Source: Streptomyces sp. WP-1
GTDB lineage: Bacteria; Actinomycetota; Actinomycetes; Streptomycetales; Streptomycetaceae
Assembly (NCBI RefSeq): GCF_030450125.1
Contig: NZ_CP123923.1
Coordinates: forward strand, 6,536,001 to 6,600,000
Direction: 5' to 3'
Length of the DNA stretch: 64,000 nucleotides
Below the pieces are notes generated by a model, which saw nothing but the letters and a program-made list of their open reading frames with translations, made no database searches and was not told the DNA's origin. This document shows, piece after piece, positions 25,084 to 33,470 of this stretch. The first letter of the stretch is position 1. Each line of letters begins with the position of its first letter. The position numbers were made by a program, and so were the translations under genes.

Positions 25084-26211
25084 ATGCGTGTCGTCATCGT
25101 GACCGAATCCTTTCCCCCCGATGTGAACGGCGTGGCCCACTGCGCGCTCCAGACCGCCCGGCACCTCGTAGATCGCGGTCACCACCCGCTCGTCGTCGCC
25201 CCCGCCCCGTCCCCCGGCACCGGCCCCGACACGGACGCCCCCTGTCCGGTCGTCCGGGTCCCCTCCCTCCCGCTCCCCGGCTACCCGCAGGTCCGCGTCG
25301 CCCTCCCCAGCCGGCGCCTGGCCGCGGCCCTGGTGACGCACCGGCCCGATGTGGTGCACCTCGCCAGCCCCTTCGTCCTCGGCGCCCGGGGGATGGCGGC
25401 GGCCGCCCGGCTCGGCCTGCCCGCCGTGGCCGTCTACCAGACCGACCTCGCCGGTTACGCCCGCACCTACATGGGCGCCGGGGAGGCCGCCGCCTGGCGC
25501 CGGATCCGCGCCGTGCACGCCGCCGCCGACCGCACCCTCGCCCCCTCCACCGCCGCCCTGGGCGACCTGGAGACGCACGGGGTGCCCCGGGTGCGGCTGT
25601 GGCCGCGGGGCGTGGACACCGTACGGTTCCGGCCGGACCGCCGTGACGAGGCGCTGCGCCGGGAACTCGCCCCAGGCGGTGAGCTGCTCGTCGGCTACGT
25701 CGGCCGGCTCGCCCCCGAGAAGCACGTCGAACTGCTCGCCGGTGTCACCGCCCTGGACGGCGTCAGGCTCGTGGTCGTCGGCGACGGACCCAGCCACGCC
25801 CACCTGACCGAGGCGCTGCCCGGCGCCGCCTTCCTCGGCCGCCGTACCGGCGACGAACTGGCGCGGATCTTCGCCTCGCTGGACGTGTTCGCGCACACCG
25901 GACCGTTCGAGACCTTCTGCCAGACCGTGCAGGAGGCCATGGCCAGCGGCGTCCCGGTCGTCGCGCCGGCCGTCGGCGGGCCGCTGGACCTGGTCCACCA
26001 CGGCCGTACCGGACTGCTGGTGCCGCCGCGCGACGCCGAGGCCGTACGGGACGCCGTGCGCTGTCTGGCCGAGGACCCCGCGCGCCGGGGCGCGTTCGGC
26101 GCCGCCGCCCGCGCCCTGGTCGAGGGCCGCACCTGGGCCGCCGTGGGCGACCGGCTGATCGGACACTACGAGGACGTGCTCGCCGGGCGCCGGACGGCGG
26201 TGGCGGCATGA
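25084..26211 (+). CDS. GT4 glycosyltransferase (MgtA/PimB-like mannosyltransferase)
   Basis: A 375-residue GT-B enzyme. The N-terminal domain starts VVIVTESFPPDVNGVAHCALQ, the acceptor domain of the PimB/MgtA group. The C-terminal donor domain has VGYVGRLAPEKHVELL, a sugar-nucleotide-binding block, and PFETFCQTVQEAMASGVPVVAPAVGG, with the E-x7-E motif. Homologues transfer mannose from GDP-mannose to membrane lipids. It starts a three-gene operon: its stop overlaps the next ATG (ATGA). A cytosolic, membrane-associated enzyme is likely; the acceptor is unknown. Confidence 0.87.
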   Translation: MRVVIVTESFPPDVNGVAHCALQTARHLVDRGHHPLVVAPAPSPGTGPDTDAPCPVVRVPSLPLPGYPQVRVALPSRRLAAALVTHRPDVVHLASPFVLGARGMAAAARLGLPAVAVYQTDLAGYARTYMGAGEAAAWRRIRAVHAAADRTLAPSTAALGDLETHGVPRVRLWPRGVDTVRFRPDRRDEALRRELAPGGELLVGYVGRLAPEKHVELLAGVTALDGVRLVVVGDGPSHAHLTEALPGAAFLGRRTGDELARIFASLDVFAHTGPFETFCQTVQEAMASGVPVVAPAVGGPLDLVHHGRTGLLVPPRDAEAVRDAVRCLAEDPARRGAFGAAARALVEGRTWAAVGDRLIGHYEDVLAGRRTAVAA

Positions 26212-27479
26212 CCGGCACCACCGGCACCACCGGCACCACCGGCACCACCGGCGCGACCGGCATGGCCGATGCGAGTGGTGCGATCGCCCGGCCGCTGCGG
26301 ATCGTCCGGCTCGCCAACTTCGTCGCACCCGCCTCCGGTGGCCTGCGCACCGCCCTGCGCGAACTGGGCAAGGGCTTCCTGGCGGCGGGCCACGAACCGG
26401 TGCTGATCGTGCCCGGTGACCGGCACACCGACACCGACACCGAGCAGGGCCGCGTCATCACGCTGCCCGGACCGCTGCTCCCCGGCACCGGCGGCTACCG
26501 CGTGCTGACCGACAGGCGCCGCCTCGCCGCCCTCCTGGAGGGCCTCGGCCCCGACCGGCTGGAGGTCTCCGACCGCACCACCCTGCGCTGGACCGGCCGC
26601 TGGGCCCGCCGGGCGCGGGTGCCCGCCGTGATGGTCTCCCACGAGACCGCCGACGGCGTGCTGCGCACCTGGGGCCTGCCCGAGCACCTCTCCAGGCGGG
26701 CCGCGGACGCCCTCAACACCCGTACCGCGCACGTCTATTCACGCGTGGTGTGCACCACCGAGTACGCCGAGCGCGAGTTCGCCCGGATCGGCGCGCGCAA
26801 TGTCGTACGCGCCCCCCTGGGCGTCGACCTGACGGCCCGCCACCCCGCGCTGCGCGACCCCGGCGTGCGCGCACGGCACGCGCGCGGGGGAGAGACGCTG
26901 CTGGTGATGTGCTCCCGGCTGTCCGTGGAGAAGCGCCCCGGCACCGCGCTCGACACCCTGGAGGCGCTGATACGACGCGGACGGCCGGCGGTGCTGGTGG
27001 TCGCGGGGGACGGGCCGCTGCGGGGCCGCCTCAAGCAGCGCGCCCGGGAACGGGGGCTGCCGGTGACCTTCCTCGGGCACCTCTCCGACCGGGCCGCGCT
27101 CGGCGCGCTCCAGGCCGGTGCCGATCTCGCGCTCGCCCCCGGACCCGCCGAGACCTTCGGGCTCGCCGCGCTGGAGGCGATGGCCTGCGGCACGCCCGTG
27201 GTGGTCAGCGCCTCCTCCGCGCTGCCCGAGGTCATCGGGTCGGCCGGGGCGACCGCCGCCGACCACGGGGAGGCGTTCGCCGACGCCGTCGAACTGCTCC
27301 TGGACCGGCCCGAGTCCGAGCGCCGGGAGGCGGCACGCGCGCGGGCCGAGTGCTTCGGCTGGAGCACGGCCGTGGAGGCGTTCCTCGCCGCCCACGACAC
27401 CCAGGTGCTGGACCGCGCCGGGCGCCCTGCGGACGGCCGCGACGGCAGCCGCCGGGGGGTCCCGGAGGGCGTGGCATGA
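26208..27479 (+). CDS. GT4 glycosyltransferase with a Thr-Gly repeat N-terminus
   Basis: A 423-residue GT-B glycosyltransferase. It opens with a low-complexity TGTTGTTGTTGTTGATG segment encoded by four ACCGGCACC units at 26211-26246, then LRIVRLANFVAPASGGLRTALRELG. Donor-domain blocks are LVMCSRLSVEKRPGTALDTL, VVAGDGPLRGRL and GPAETFGLAALEAMACGTPVVV (E-x7-E). An in-frame ATG at residue 19 would remove the repeat. Its ATG overlaps the previous stop, and its own stop overlaps the GDSL gene start. Together with its neighbour it probably builds a glycolipid or envelope glycan. Confidence 0.87.
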   Translation: MTGTTGTTGTTGTTGATGMADASGAIARPLRIVRLANFVAPASGGLRTALRELGKGFLAAGHEPVLIVPGDRHTDTDTEQGRVITLPGPLLPGTGGYRVLTDRRRLAALLEGLGPDRLEVSDRTTLRWTGRWARRARVPAVMVSHETADGVLRTWGLPEHLSRRAADALNTRTAHVYSRVVCTTEYAEREFARIGARNVVRAPLGVDLTARHPALRDPGVRARHARGGETLLVMCSRLSVEKRPGTALDTLEALIRRGRPAVLVVAGDGPLRGRLKQRARERGLPVTFLGHLSDRAALGALQAGADLALAPGPAETFGLAALEAMACGTPVVVSASSALPEVIGSAGATAADHGEAFADAVELLLDRPESERREAARARAECFGWSTAVEAFLAAHDTQVLDRAGRPADGRDGSRRGVPEGVA

Positions 27480-28435
27480 GACCCGTCCGCTTCGTCGCCC
27501 TCGGGGACTCCCTGACCGAGGGCGTGGGCGACATCACCGGGGACGGCCCGCGCGGCTGGGCCGCGCTGCTCGCGCCCACGCTCGGCGCGGGCACGCGGTT
27601 CACCAACCTCGCGGTCAGCGGCGCGCAGACCCGGGACGTACTGGAACGGCAGACCCCGGCCGCCCTCGCGCTCCGCCCCGACCTGGTCGCGGTGGTCGTC
27701 GGCGTCAACGACACCCTGCGCCACACCTTCGACCTCCACGCGGTGGCCGCCCGCCTCGACCAGGTCTACGCGGCCTGCGCCGGCGGGGGCGCCACCCTGC
27801 TCACCGCCTGCCTGCCCGACCCCGGCGCGCTGCTCGGCCTGCCGGGCGCCCTGGCCGCACCGCTGGCCCGCCGCCAGCGCGGGGTCAACGCGGTCGTGCA
27901 CGCCCTGTCCGACCGGTACGGCGCCGTGCACCTGCACGCCTGCGACGACGGCTGGATCGCCGACCGGACCCTGTGGAGCGCGGACCGGCTGCACCCCGGC
28001 GAACGCGGCCACCGGCAGTTCGCCCGGCGCTTCCACGCCCTGCTCACCGAGACGGGCCACGCGAGCGGTGCACCGCCTTCGGCCGAACCGGAGTTCCCCG
28101 CCCCGACCCGGGCGGCGAACCTGCTGTGGCTGGCCACCGCCGGCACCGCCTGGGTGGCCCGGCGCTGCCGGGACCTGCTGCCCCAACTGCTGCGGCTCGC
28201 CGCGGACGAACTGCGCCACAGCGCCCGGGGCACCGGCGCCGATCTCGACCTGGCCGCGTCGGCCGCGCTCGCCGCCGCCCTGGCCGCGCTTCCGGAGCGG
28301 GGCCCGGCCGGTGCCCGTGCCCCGGCGGGCCCCCGGCAGCGCGCCGCACTGCCCGATTCCGGCCCGACCGGGCACCGGCAGCGCGCCGTACTGCCTGATT
28401 CCGGCCCGCTCGACCTGGAGGTCGGTATCAGCTGA
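27476..28435 (+). CDS. SGNH/GDSL hydrolase
   Basis: A 319-residue esterase-fold protein. RFVALGDSLTEGVGD gives the block I nucleophile Ser, LAVSGAQTRDVLERQ block II Gly, VVVGVNDTLR block III Asn, and SADRLHPGERGHRQFA block V with Asp and His. No signal peptide is present, so it is cytosolic, suggesting deacylation or acyl transfer on the glycan made by the two upstream glycosyltransferases. The C-terminal 90 residues are a helical tail with a repeated RQRA-LPDSGP motif. Its stop overlaps the convergent TetR gene by 8 bp. Confidence 0.87.
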   Translation: MRPVRFVALGDSLTEGVGDITGDGPRGWAALLAPTLGAGTRFTNLAVSGAQTRDVLERQTPAALALRPDLVAVVVGVNDTLRHTFDLHAVAARLDQVYAACAGGGATLLTACLPDPGALLGLPGALAAPLARRQRGVNAVVHALSDRYGAVHLHACDDGWIADRTLWSADRLHPGERGHRQFARRFHALLTETGHASGAPPSAEPEFPAPTRAANLLWLATAGTAWVARRCRDLLPQLLRLAADELRHSARGTGADLDLAASAALAAALAALPERGPAGARAPAGPRQRAALPDSGPTGHRQRAVLPDSGPLDLEVGIS

Positions 28436-29105
28436 CCCCGGGCCCGGCCGCCGGGCGGGCGCCGTCCGACTCGGCCGGGGTCAGCGACCGCAGGATCAGG
28501 GACAGGCCGTGGTCGAAGCGTTCGTCGAAGTCGATGTCCTCCAGATGCGTGGCCACCCGGCTCAGCGACGGGAAGTCGCCCCCCGCGAGGGCGGTGCTCA
28601 GCGTGTGCTCGCGCGCGTCGCCCAGGGCCTGCTGCTCCTGGGTGAGCGCGAGCGTCAGATAGAGCACCGTCCAGAAGGTCCAGGCCGCGTCCCGCTCGGA
28701 CAGGCCGCCGTCGAGCAGCGCCTCCATCATGGTGTCCGCGTAGCGCAGGGTGCCCGGTTCGGCCGCGTAGGTGCCCGTGACCAGCGCGGCGCCGTCCCGG
28801 TGCGCGAGCAGCGCGGCGCGGTAGCGGTGGGCCAGTTCGCGCACCCGGGCGCGCCAGTCCCCGGGCAGGCCGTCCAACGGCACCTCGGCGGCGATCGCGT
28901 CCGCCATCAGCTCCAGCAGCCGTGACTTGGTCTTGGCGTGCCACAGCACGGTGTTCATCCGCACGCCGAGCCGGTCGGCGGTGCCGCGCACCGAGACGGC
29001 CTCGGCACCGCGCTCGTCGAGCACGCCGAGGGCGGCCCGTACGACGGACTCCAGATCGAGCCTCGATCGGGTGGTTGTCTCATCCGCAGCTTGCTTCTTG
29101 GTCAC
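28428..29105 (-). CDS. TetR-family regulator, TetR_C type
   Basis: A 225-residue repressor. The N-terminal helix-turn-helix (about residues 18-62) includes AALGVLDERGAEAVSVRGTA and ADRLGVRMNTVLWHAKTK. The C-terminal domain is of the TetR class C type (ELAHRYRAALLAHRDGAALV and AAWTFWTVLYLTLAL), which binds drug-like ligands. The start is GTG. It is divergent from an FAD monooxygenase gene, and a duplicated palindrome occupies the intergenic region and its own start codon, so it very probably represses both genes until an aromatic ligand binds. Confidence 0.92.
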   Translation of the reverse strand: MTKKQAADETTTRSRLDLESVVRAALGVLDERGAEAVSVRGTADRLGVRMNTVLWHAKTKSRLLELMADAIAAEVPLDGLPGDWRARVRELAHRYRAALLAHRDGAALVTGTYAAEPGTLRYADTMMEALLDGGLSERDAAWTFWTVLYLTLALTQEQQALGDAREHTLSTALAGGDFPSLSRVATHLEDIDFDERFDHGLSLILRSLTPAESDGARPAAGPGVS

Positions 29106-29113
29106 CGACCTAG
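29097..29113. promoter_or_regulatory. TetR operator, imperfect copy (O1)
   Basis: CTTGGTCACCGACCTAG is a 17-bp near-palindrome differing from the perfect copy at 29130-29146 in one base. It overlaps the GTG start of the tetR gene, so binding would block transcription or translation initiation directly. Confidence 0.75.
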
Positions 29114-29129
29114 TCTACTGAACATGCGC

Positions 29130-29146
29130 CTTGGTCACCGACCAAG
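29130..29146. promoter_or_regulatory. TetR operator, perfect copy (O2)
   Basis: CTTGGTC-ACC-GACCAAG is a perfect inverted repeat with 7-bp arms and 3-bp spacer. It is 33 bp centre to centre from O1, about three helical turns, so both dimers would bind the same DNA face. It lies 15 bp upstream of the FAD monooxygenase start. Confidence 0.82.
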
Positions 29147-29161
29147 ACGTATGGACGGAGT

Positions 29162-30727
29162 ATGCCCGAGGAGGGGTTCGTGGAGTTGACGGAGTTCATG
29201 GAGACGAAGACGGAGATGGAGATGGAGACGGTGCCGGAGCAGGTCGTTGTCGCGGGCGGCGGCCCGGTCGGCCTGTGGCTCGCGGCGGAACTGCGGCTGC
29301 GGGACGTGCCGGTGACCGTGCTGGAGGCGCGGCCGCAGCGCAGCCCGCACTCCCGCGCGCTCACCGTGCATCCGCGCACCCTGGAGGTGCTGGACTGCCG
29401 GGGCGTGGTCGAACCCTTCCTCGCGGAGGGGATGCGCATACCCAGCGGGCACTTCGCGGCGCTGAGCGAGCGGATGGACTTCCGGCCGCTGGACACCCCC
29501 TTCCCCTTCACCCTCTCGCTGCCCCAGGCCCGCACCGAGGAGCTGCTGGAGGAGCACGCGGTGCGCCACGGCGTGCGGATCCTGCGCGGCCACCGGGTCA
29601 CCGGGGTCGAGGCGGGCGCGGACGCGGTGGAGCTGACCGTCGAGGGCCCGGACGGTCCCTACCGGACCCGCGCCGCCTATGTGGTGGGCTGCGACGGCAC
29701 ACGCAGCGCGGTCCGGGAGTCGGCCGGGGTGGCCTTCCCCGGCACTCCGGCGACGCTGTGGGCCTGGATGGGCGATGTGGTGCTGGACGCGCCGCCGGCC
29801 ACTCCGGCGGTGAGCGGGCCGCGCGGGCAGCTGATGGTGTTCCCGCTGCCGGGCGGGGTGCACCGGGTGGTGGGCAATGATCCGGACACCCTGCGCCAGG
29901 AGCGGCCCGGCGAGCTGACCTTCGAGGAGCTGCGGACGCGGGTCACGGCCATAGCGGGCACCGACTTCGGCATGCGCGACCCCCGCTGGCTCTCCCGCTT
30001 CGGCAACGCCACCCGGCAGGCGGAGACCTACCGGCGCGGGCGGGTGCTGCTGGCCGGGGACGCCGCCCATATGCACTTCCCTGCGGGCGGCCCCGGGCTG
30101 AACGTGGGGGTGCAGGACGCCACCAACCTCGGCTGGAAGCTGGCCGCCGTCCTGCGGGGCACCGCCCCGGACGGCCTCCTCGACAGCTACCACGGCGAGC
30201 GCCATCCGGTCGGCGCCGAGCTGCTGCTCAACACCCGGGCGCAGACCGCCCTGATGACCACCTACGCCCCGGAAGGGCAGGCGCTGCGCGGGCTGCTCGG
30301 CGAATTCATCGCCACCGTGCCGGAGTTCAGCCGCACCCTCGCCGAGCGGATGTCCGGCCTCTCCGTGGTCTACCCCCCGGCCCAGGGCGCCCCGGCCCAT
30401 CCGCTGACCGGCCGTCGGGCCCCCGACCTCCGGTTCGCCGACGGGCGGCGGCTGTTCGAGCTGCTGCGCGGCGGCGACCGGGTCCTGCTGGACCTGAGCG
30501 GCAAGATGGCGGCGGGACTTCACGGCCGGACACCGGACACCGTCGTGCACACCGAACCGCTCGCCCCGCACGACCGGGACGCCTGGCGCGGGGTCACCGC
30601 GGCACTGATACGCCCCGACGGCCATGTCGCCTGGGCCGACGAGGAGACCGACCCGGAGACCCTCACCCGATCCGCGTCCGGGGCTCTCGCCGCTGTGACG
30701 GGTCAGGGGGCGCCGGCCGGGCGGTGA
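29162..30727 (+). CDS. FAD-dependent aromatic monooxygenase (PheA/TfdB family)
   Basis: A 521-residue flavoprotein hydroxylase. VVVAGGGPVGLWLAAELRLR is the Rossmann GxGxxG, YVVGCDGTRSAVRESAGV the conserved DG motif, and GRVLLAGDAAHMHFPAGGPG the second FAD motif (GD). GLNVGVQDATNLGWKLAAVL follows as expected. The C-terminal 120 residues form the thioredoxin-like domain of rifampicin-monooxygenase and polyketide hydroxylase relatives. It uses NAD(P)H and O2. The extra N-terminal Glu/Thr/Met segment (METKTEMEMET) is unusual and might reflect a later start. It is likely controlled by the divergent TetR regulator. Confidence 0.92.
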   Translation: MPEEGFVELTEFMETKTEMEMETVPEQVVVAGGGPVGLWLAAELRLRDVPVTVLEARPQRSPHSRALTVHPRTLEVLDCRGVVEPFLAEGMRIPSGHFAALSERMDFRPLDTPFPFTLSLPQARTEELLEEHAVRHGVRILRGHRVTGVEAGADAVELTVEGPDGPYRTRAAYVVGCDGTRSAVRESAGVAFPGTPATLWAWMGDVVLDAPPATPAVSGPRGQLMVFPLPGGVHRVVGNDPDTLRQERPGELTFEELRTRVTAIAGTDFGMRDPRWLSRFGNATRQAETYRRGRVLLAGDAAHMHFPAGGPGLNVGVQDATNLGWKLAAVLRGTAPDGLLDSYHGERHPVGAELLLNTRAQTALMTTYAPEGQALRGLLGEFIATVPEFSRTLAERMSGLSVVYPPAQGAPAHPLTGRRAPDLRFADGRRLFELLRGGDRVLLDLSGKMAAGLHGRTPDTVVHTEPLAPHDRDAWRGVTAALIRPDGHVAWADEETDPETLTRSASGALAAVTGQGAPAGR

Positions 30728-30894
30728 CGCGGGGGAGGCGCGGGCGCCGTGCGCCCGGGGCACCGGTCTCGGCGGCGTCGCAGAGGTGTCGGCGCCGCCT
30801 GCCGGGCGGGCCCGCGCCATCCGCCGTCCCTCCGGGGGCGGGCCGCCTTGTAGCCGGTGAGGCCCCGCCCCGCCCTGCCCCTTCCCGTCCGCCG

Positions 30895-31764
30895 TCAGCG
30901 TCCTCGCACCGGCACGAAGCGCAGAGGCGTTCCCGGTGCCGCCTGGGCCGCCGCCGGGAGGTCGGCGGGGTGGACCACGGCGATCACCGGGTAGCCCCCG
31001 GTGGTCGGGTGGTCGGCCAGGAAGACCACCGGGCGGCCGTCCGGCGGTACCTGTACGGCGCCCAGCACCATGCCCTCGCTGGGCAGTTCGTCCCCGCGGG
31101 CGCGTTCCAGCGGGGGGCCCTCGGTGCGCAGGCCGATGCGGTTGCTCGCCGGGGACACCCGGTAGGCGCGCGCGGTCAGGTCGTACCGGCCGCGTGTGGT
31201 GAACCAGTCCGCGCGCGGACCCGGCGTCACCCGGAGCACGAGTTCGGCCGGCGGGCCCGGCTGCGGGGCCGTGTCCAGGTGCGCGGGCGGTCCGGCCGGG
31301 CGGCCGAGCGGCAGCACCGTGCCCTCGGCGAGCGGGGGAGGCCCGAGGCCGGACAGCAGATCGGTGGCGCGGCTGCCGAGCACCGGCTCGACGGTGACGC
31401 CACCGCGCACGGCGACATAGCCGCGCACCCCCGCCGACACCGCGCCCACCTCCAGGAGCGCACCGGCGGGCACCGGCACGGGCGCGCCCCACGCCGCCGG
31501 GCGGCCGCCGACCGCCACCGGGCAGGGCGCCCCGCCGACCGCCACGGTCACCGTCGAACGGGGGCGCAGCGCACACCCGTCGAGCGTCGTCTCCAGCACC
31601 GCGGCGTCCGGCCCGTTCCCCACCAGCCGGTTGACGAGCGCCGCCGCGGGCGGATCCAGCGCCCCCGAGCGGGGCACCCCCAGATGCGCGTACCCGGGCC
31701 GCCCGAGGTCCTGCACGGTGGTCAGCATCCCGGGCCTTACGACGACGAGCGCACGGTCGGTCAT
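30895..31764 (-). CDS. pxpC: 5-oxoprolinase subunit C (biotin-dependent carboxyltransferase-like)
   Basis: A 289-residue KipA/PxpC family protein. LVVVRPGMLTTVQDLGRPGY, LGVPRSGALDPPAAALVNRLVGN and SNRIGLRTEGPPLERARGDELPSEGMVLGAVQVPPDG are signature blocks. With PxpA and PxpB it forms the prokaryotic ATP-dependent 5-oxoprolinase that opens 5-oxoproline to glutamate. The ATG overlaps the pxpB stop (ATGA), and it is the last gene of the operon. The 167 bp to the convergent monooxygenase gene hold nothing I recognise. Confidence 0.93.
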   Translation of the reverse strand: MTDRALVVVRPGMLTTVQDLGRPGYAHLGVPRSGALDPPAAALVNRLVGNGPDAAVLETTLDGCALRPRSTVTVAVGGAPCPVAVGGRPAAWGAPVPVPAGALLEVGAVSAGVRGYVAVRGGVTVEPVLGSRATDLLSGLGPPPLAEGTVLPLGRPAGPPAHLDTAPQPGPPAELVLRVTPGPRADWFTTRGRYDLTARAYRVSPASNRIGLRTEGPPLERARGDELPSEGMVLGAVQVPPDGRPVVFLADHPTTGGYPVIAVVHPADLPAAAQAAPGTPLRFVPVRGR

Positions 31765-32378
31765 GGCCCCTCCACCGGCACGAAGCGCACCCGGGTGCCC
31801 GGCGAGAGCAGCGCGGCCGGTTCGCGGGTGTGGTCCCAGAGCACCGCGTCCGTGGCGCCGATCAGCTGCCAGCCGCCCGGCGAGGCTCGCGGGTACACAC
31901 CGGTGTACGGCCCCGCGAGCGCCACCGCGCCGGGCGGGACCGCCGTACGCGGGGTGGCCCGCCGCGGGACGGCGTAGCGGGCCGGGAGCCCGGTCAGATA
32001 GCCGAAACCGGGCGCGAAGCCGCAGAAGGCCACCGTGAACTCGGTGCCCGCGTGGATACGGACCGCCTCCCGCTCGGAGACCGCCCAGCGCGCGGCGACG
32101 GCGGCGAGGTCGGGGCCGTCGTAGCGCACCGGGATCTCGACCGGCGAGCGGGCCGGGGGAGCGGGCAACTCCCCTTCCAGCGAGGTAAGTTCGGATGCCC
32201 AGCGGGCCGGGTCGGGCAGTCCGTCCAGCAGGACCGTGCGCGCGGCCGGCACGATCTCGCGGACGGTCAGCGTGCCCTCCGCGCGGCGCCGCAGCAGCGC
32301 CGCGTGCAGGGCCCCCGCCTCCTCGGCCGAGTCCACCTCGATGAGGAGCGCCTCCCGGCCGGCCGGCAGCGCCCTCAT
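31761..32378 (-). CDS. pxpB: 5-oxoprolinase subunit B
   Basis: A 205-residue KipI/PxpB family protein. EIPVRYDGPDLAAVAARW, FCGFAPGFGYLTGLPARYAVPRRATPR and GPYTGVYPRASPGGWQLIG are the family blocks, the last two forming the ligand pocket with PxpC. Length is typical. Its start overlaps the pxpA stop and its stop overlaps the pxpC start, both as ATGA, so the three subunits are made in register. The start is the ATG at 32378; a longer frame upstream is a shadow of pxpA. Confidence 0.92.
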   Translation of the reverse strand: MRALPAGREALLIEVDSAEEAGALHAALLRRRAEGTLTVREIVPAARTVLLDGLPDPARWASELTSLEGELPAPPARSPVEIPVRYDGPDLAAVAARWAVSEREAVRIHAGTEFTVAFCGFAPGFGYLTGLPARYAVPRRATPRTAVPPGAVALAGPYTGVYPRASPGGWQLIGATDAVLWDHTREPAALLSPGTRVRFVPVEGP

Positions 32379-33133
32379 GCGAACGCCTCCACCCGGGCGC
32401 CGGCCGCGACCAGCCGCGCCCGCACCTGCCGGGCCAGCTCCACCGCCCCGGGGGTGTCGCCGTGCAGGCACAGCGAGCGGGCGCGCACCCGGACCCGTGC
32501 GCCGGAGTGCGCGGTGACCGTACCGGAGCGCACCAGCTCCACCGAGCGCCGTACGACCGCCTCCGGATCGCTCACCACCGCGCCGTCCAGACTGCGCGGC
32601 ACCAGCGTGCCCTCGTCGGTGTACGCGCGGTCCGCGAACGCCTCCGGCACGGCCGGCAGTCCCGCCTTCTCGGCCAGCGCGAGCAGCCGCGAGCCGGGCA
32701 GGCCGAGGACCGGCAGCGCGGGGCCGGCGAGGAGCACGCCGTCGATCACCGCGCCCGCCTGCTCCTCGTCGCGGACGACCCGGTTGTAGAGCGCGCCGTG
32801 CGGTTTGACGTACGCCACCCGGGCCCCGGCGGCGCGCGCGAACACCTCCAACGCGCCGATCTGGTAGGCCACTTCGGCCGTCAGCTCGGCGGCCGGCACC
32901 TCCATCGCGCGCCGCCCGAACCCGGCGAGGTCCCGGTAGGAGACCTGGGCGCCGATCGTCACCCCGCGGGCGGCGGCCAGTTCGCACACCCGGCGCATGG
33001 TGGCCGCGTCCCCGGCGTGGAAGCCGCAGGCCACGTTGGCGCTGGTGACGACGGACAGCAGCTGTTCGTCCTCGGTGAGCCGCCAGCGGCCGAAGCCCTC
33101 GCCGAGGTCGGCGTTCAGATCGATCACGGTCAT
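32375..33133 (-). CDS. pxpA: 5-oxoprolinase subunit A (LamB/YcsF family)
   Basis: A 252-residue protein with VIDLNADLGEGFG, TSANVACGFHAGDAATM, GVTIGAQVSYRDLAGFGRRAM and YVKPHGALYNRV, all LamB/YcsF (PxpA) hallmarks; the metal/ligand residues are intact. The ATG at 33133 gives the canonical MTVIDLNADLG start; a GTG-led frame begins 33 bases upstream. It is the first of the three pxp genes. Between it and the upstream hydro-lyase gene lies the 296-bp 8-mer repeat array, so the spacing here is unusually large for this operon. Confidence 0.93.
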   Translation of the reverse strand: MTVIDLNADLGEGFGRWRLTEDEQLLSVVTSANVACGFHAGDAATMRRVCELAAARGVTIGAQVSYRDLAGFGRRAMEVPAAELTAEVAYQIGALEVFARAAGARVAYVKPHGALYNRVVRDEEQAGAVIDGVLLAGPALPVLGLPGSRLLALAEKAGLPAVPEAFADRAYTDEGTLVPRSLDGAVVSDPEAVVRRSVELVRSGTVTAHSGARVRVRARSLCLHGDTPGAVELARQVRARLVAAGARVEAFA

Positions 33134-33152
33134 GGTCGTTCCCGTATCTCCG

Positions 33153-33448
33153 GTTCGTCGGCTCATGAGCTTGTCGGTATGTCGGCTTGGTGGGCTGTGA
33201 GTTCGTCGGCTCGGCGGCTCATCGGCCTGTCCGTTCGTCCGATCGTCCGTTGGTCGGCTCGTCCGTTCGTCGGGCTGTTGGCTAGTCGGTTCGTTGGGAT
33301 ATCGAGTAGTCGCCTGGTCGGGTAGTCGGGTAGTCGATATGTCGGGTGGTCGGCACTTCGGCCAGTCGGTCCGTACGTCTGTCGTGCCGTACGTCTGTCG
33401 GCCTGTACTCCTGTACGCATGTCGGCCCGTATGTCTGTCGGTGCACCG
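33153..33448. repeat. Array of about 37 phased 8-bp degenerate repeats, consensus GNNNGTCG
   Basis: From 33153 the plus strand splits into 8-base units with no slip over 296 bp: GTTCGTCG, GCTCATGA, GCTTGTCG, GTATGTCG and so on to GTCTGTCG, GTGCACCG. Eighteen of 37 units end in exactly GTCG, most others differ by one base, and position 1 is G in all but six. Positions 2-4 vary but favour pyrimidines. The array begins 19 bp upstream of the pxpA start and ends 22 bp before the hydro-lyase stop. It is non-coding in the frames of the flanking genes, although 24 bp makes any read-through peptide an 8-residue repeat. Confidence 0.93.
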
Positions 33449-33470
33449 GTTCGGCTTCCGTGCGGCGCTG

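Noticed and set aside
33153..33448. CRISPR-like interpretation of the short-period repeats
   Set aside because: Period is 8 bp with no spacers and no cas genes anywhere in the window.
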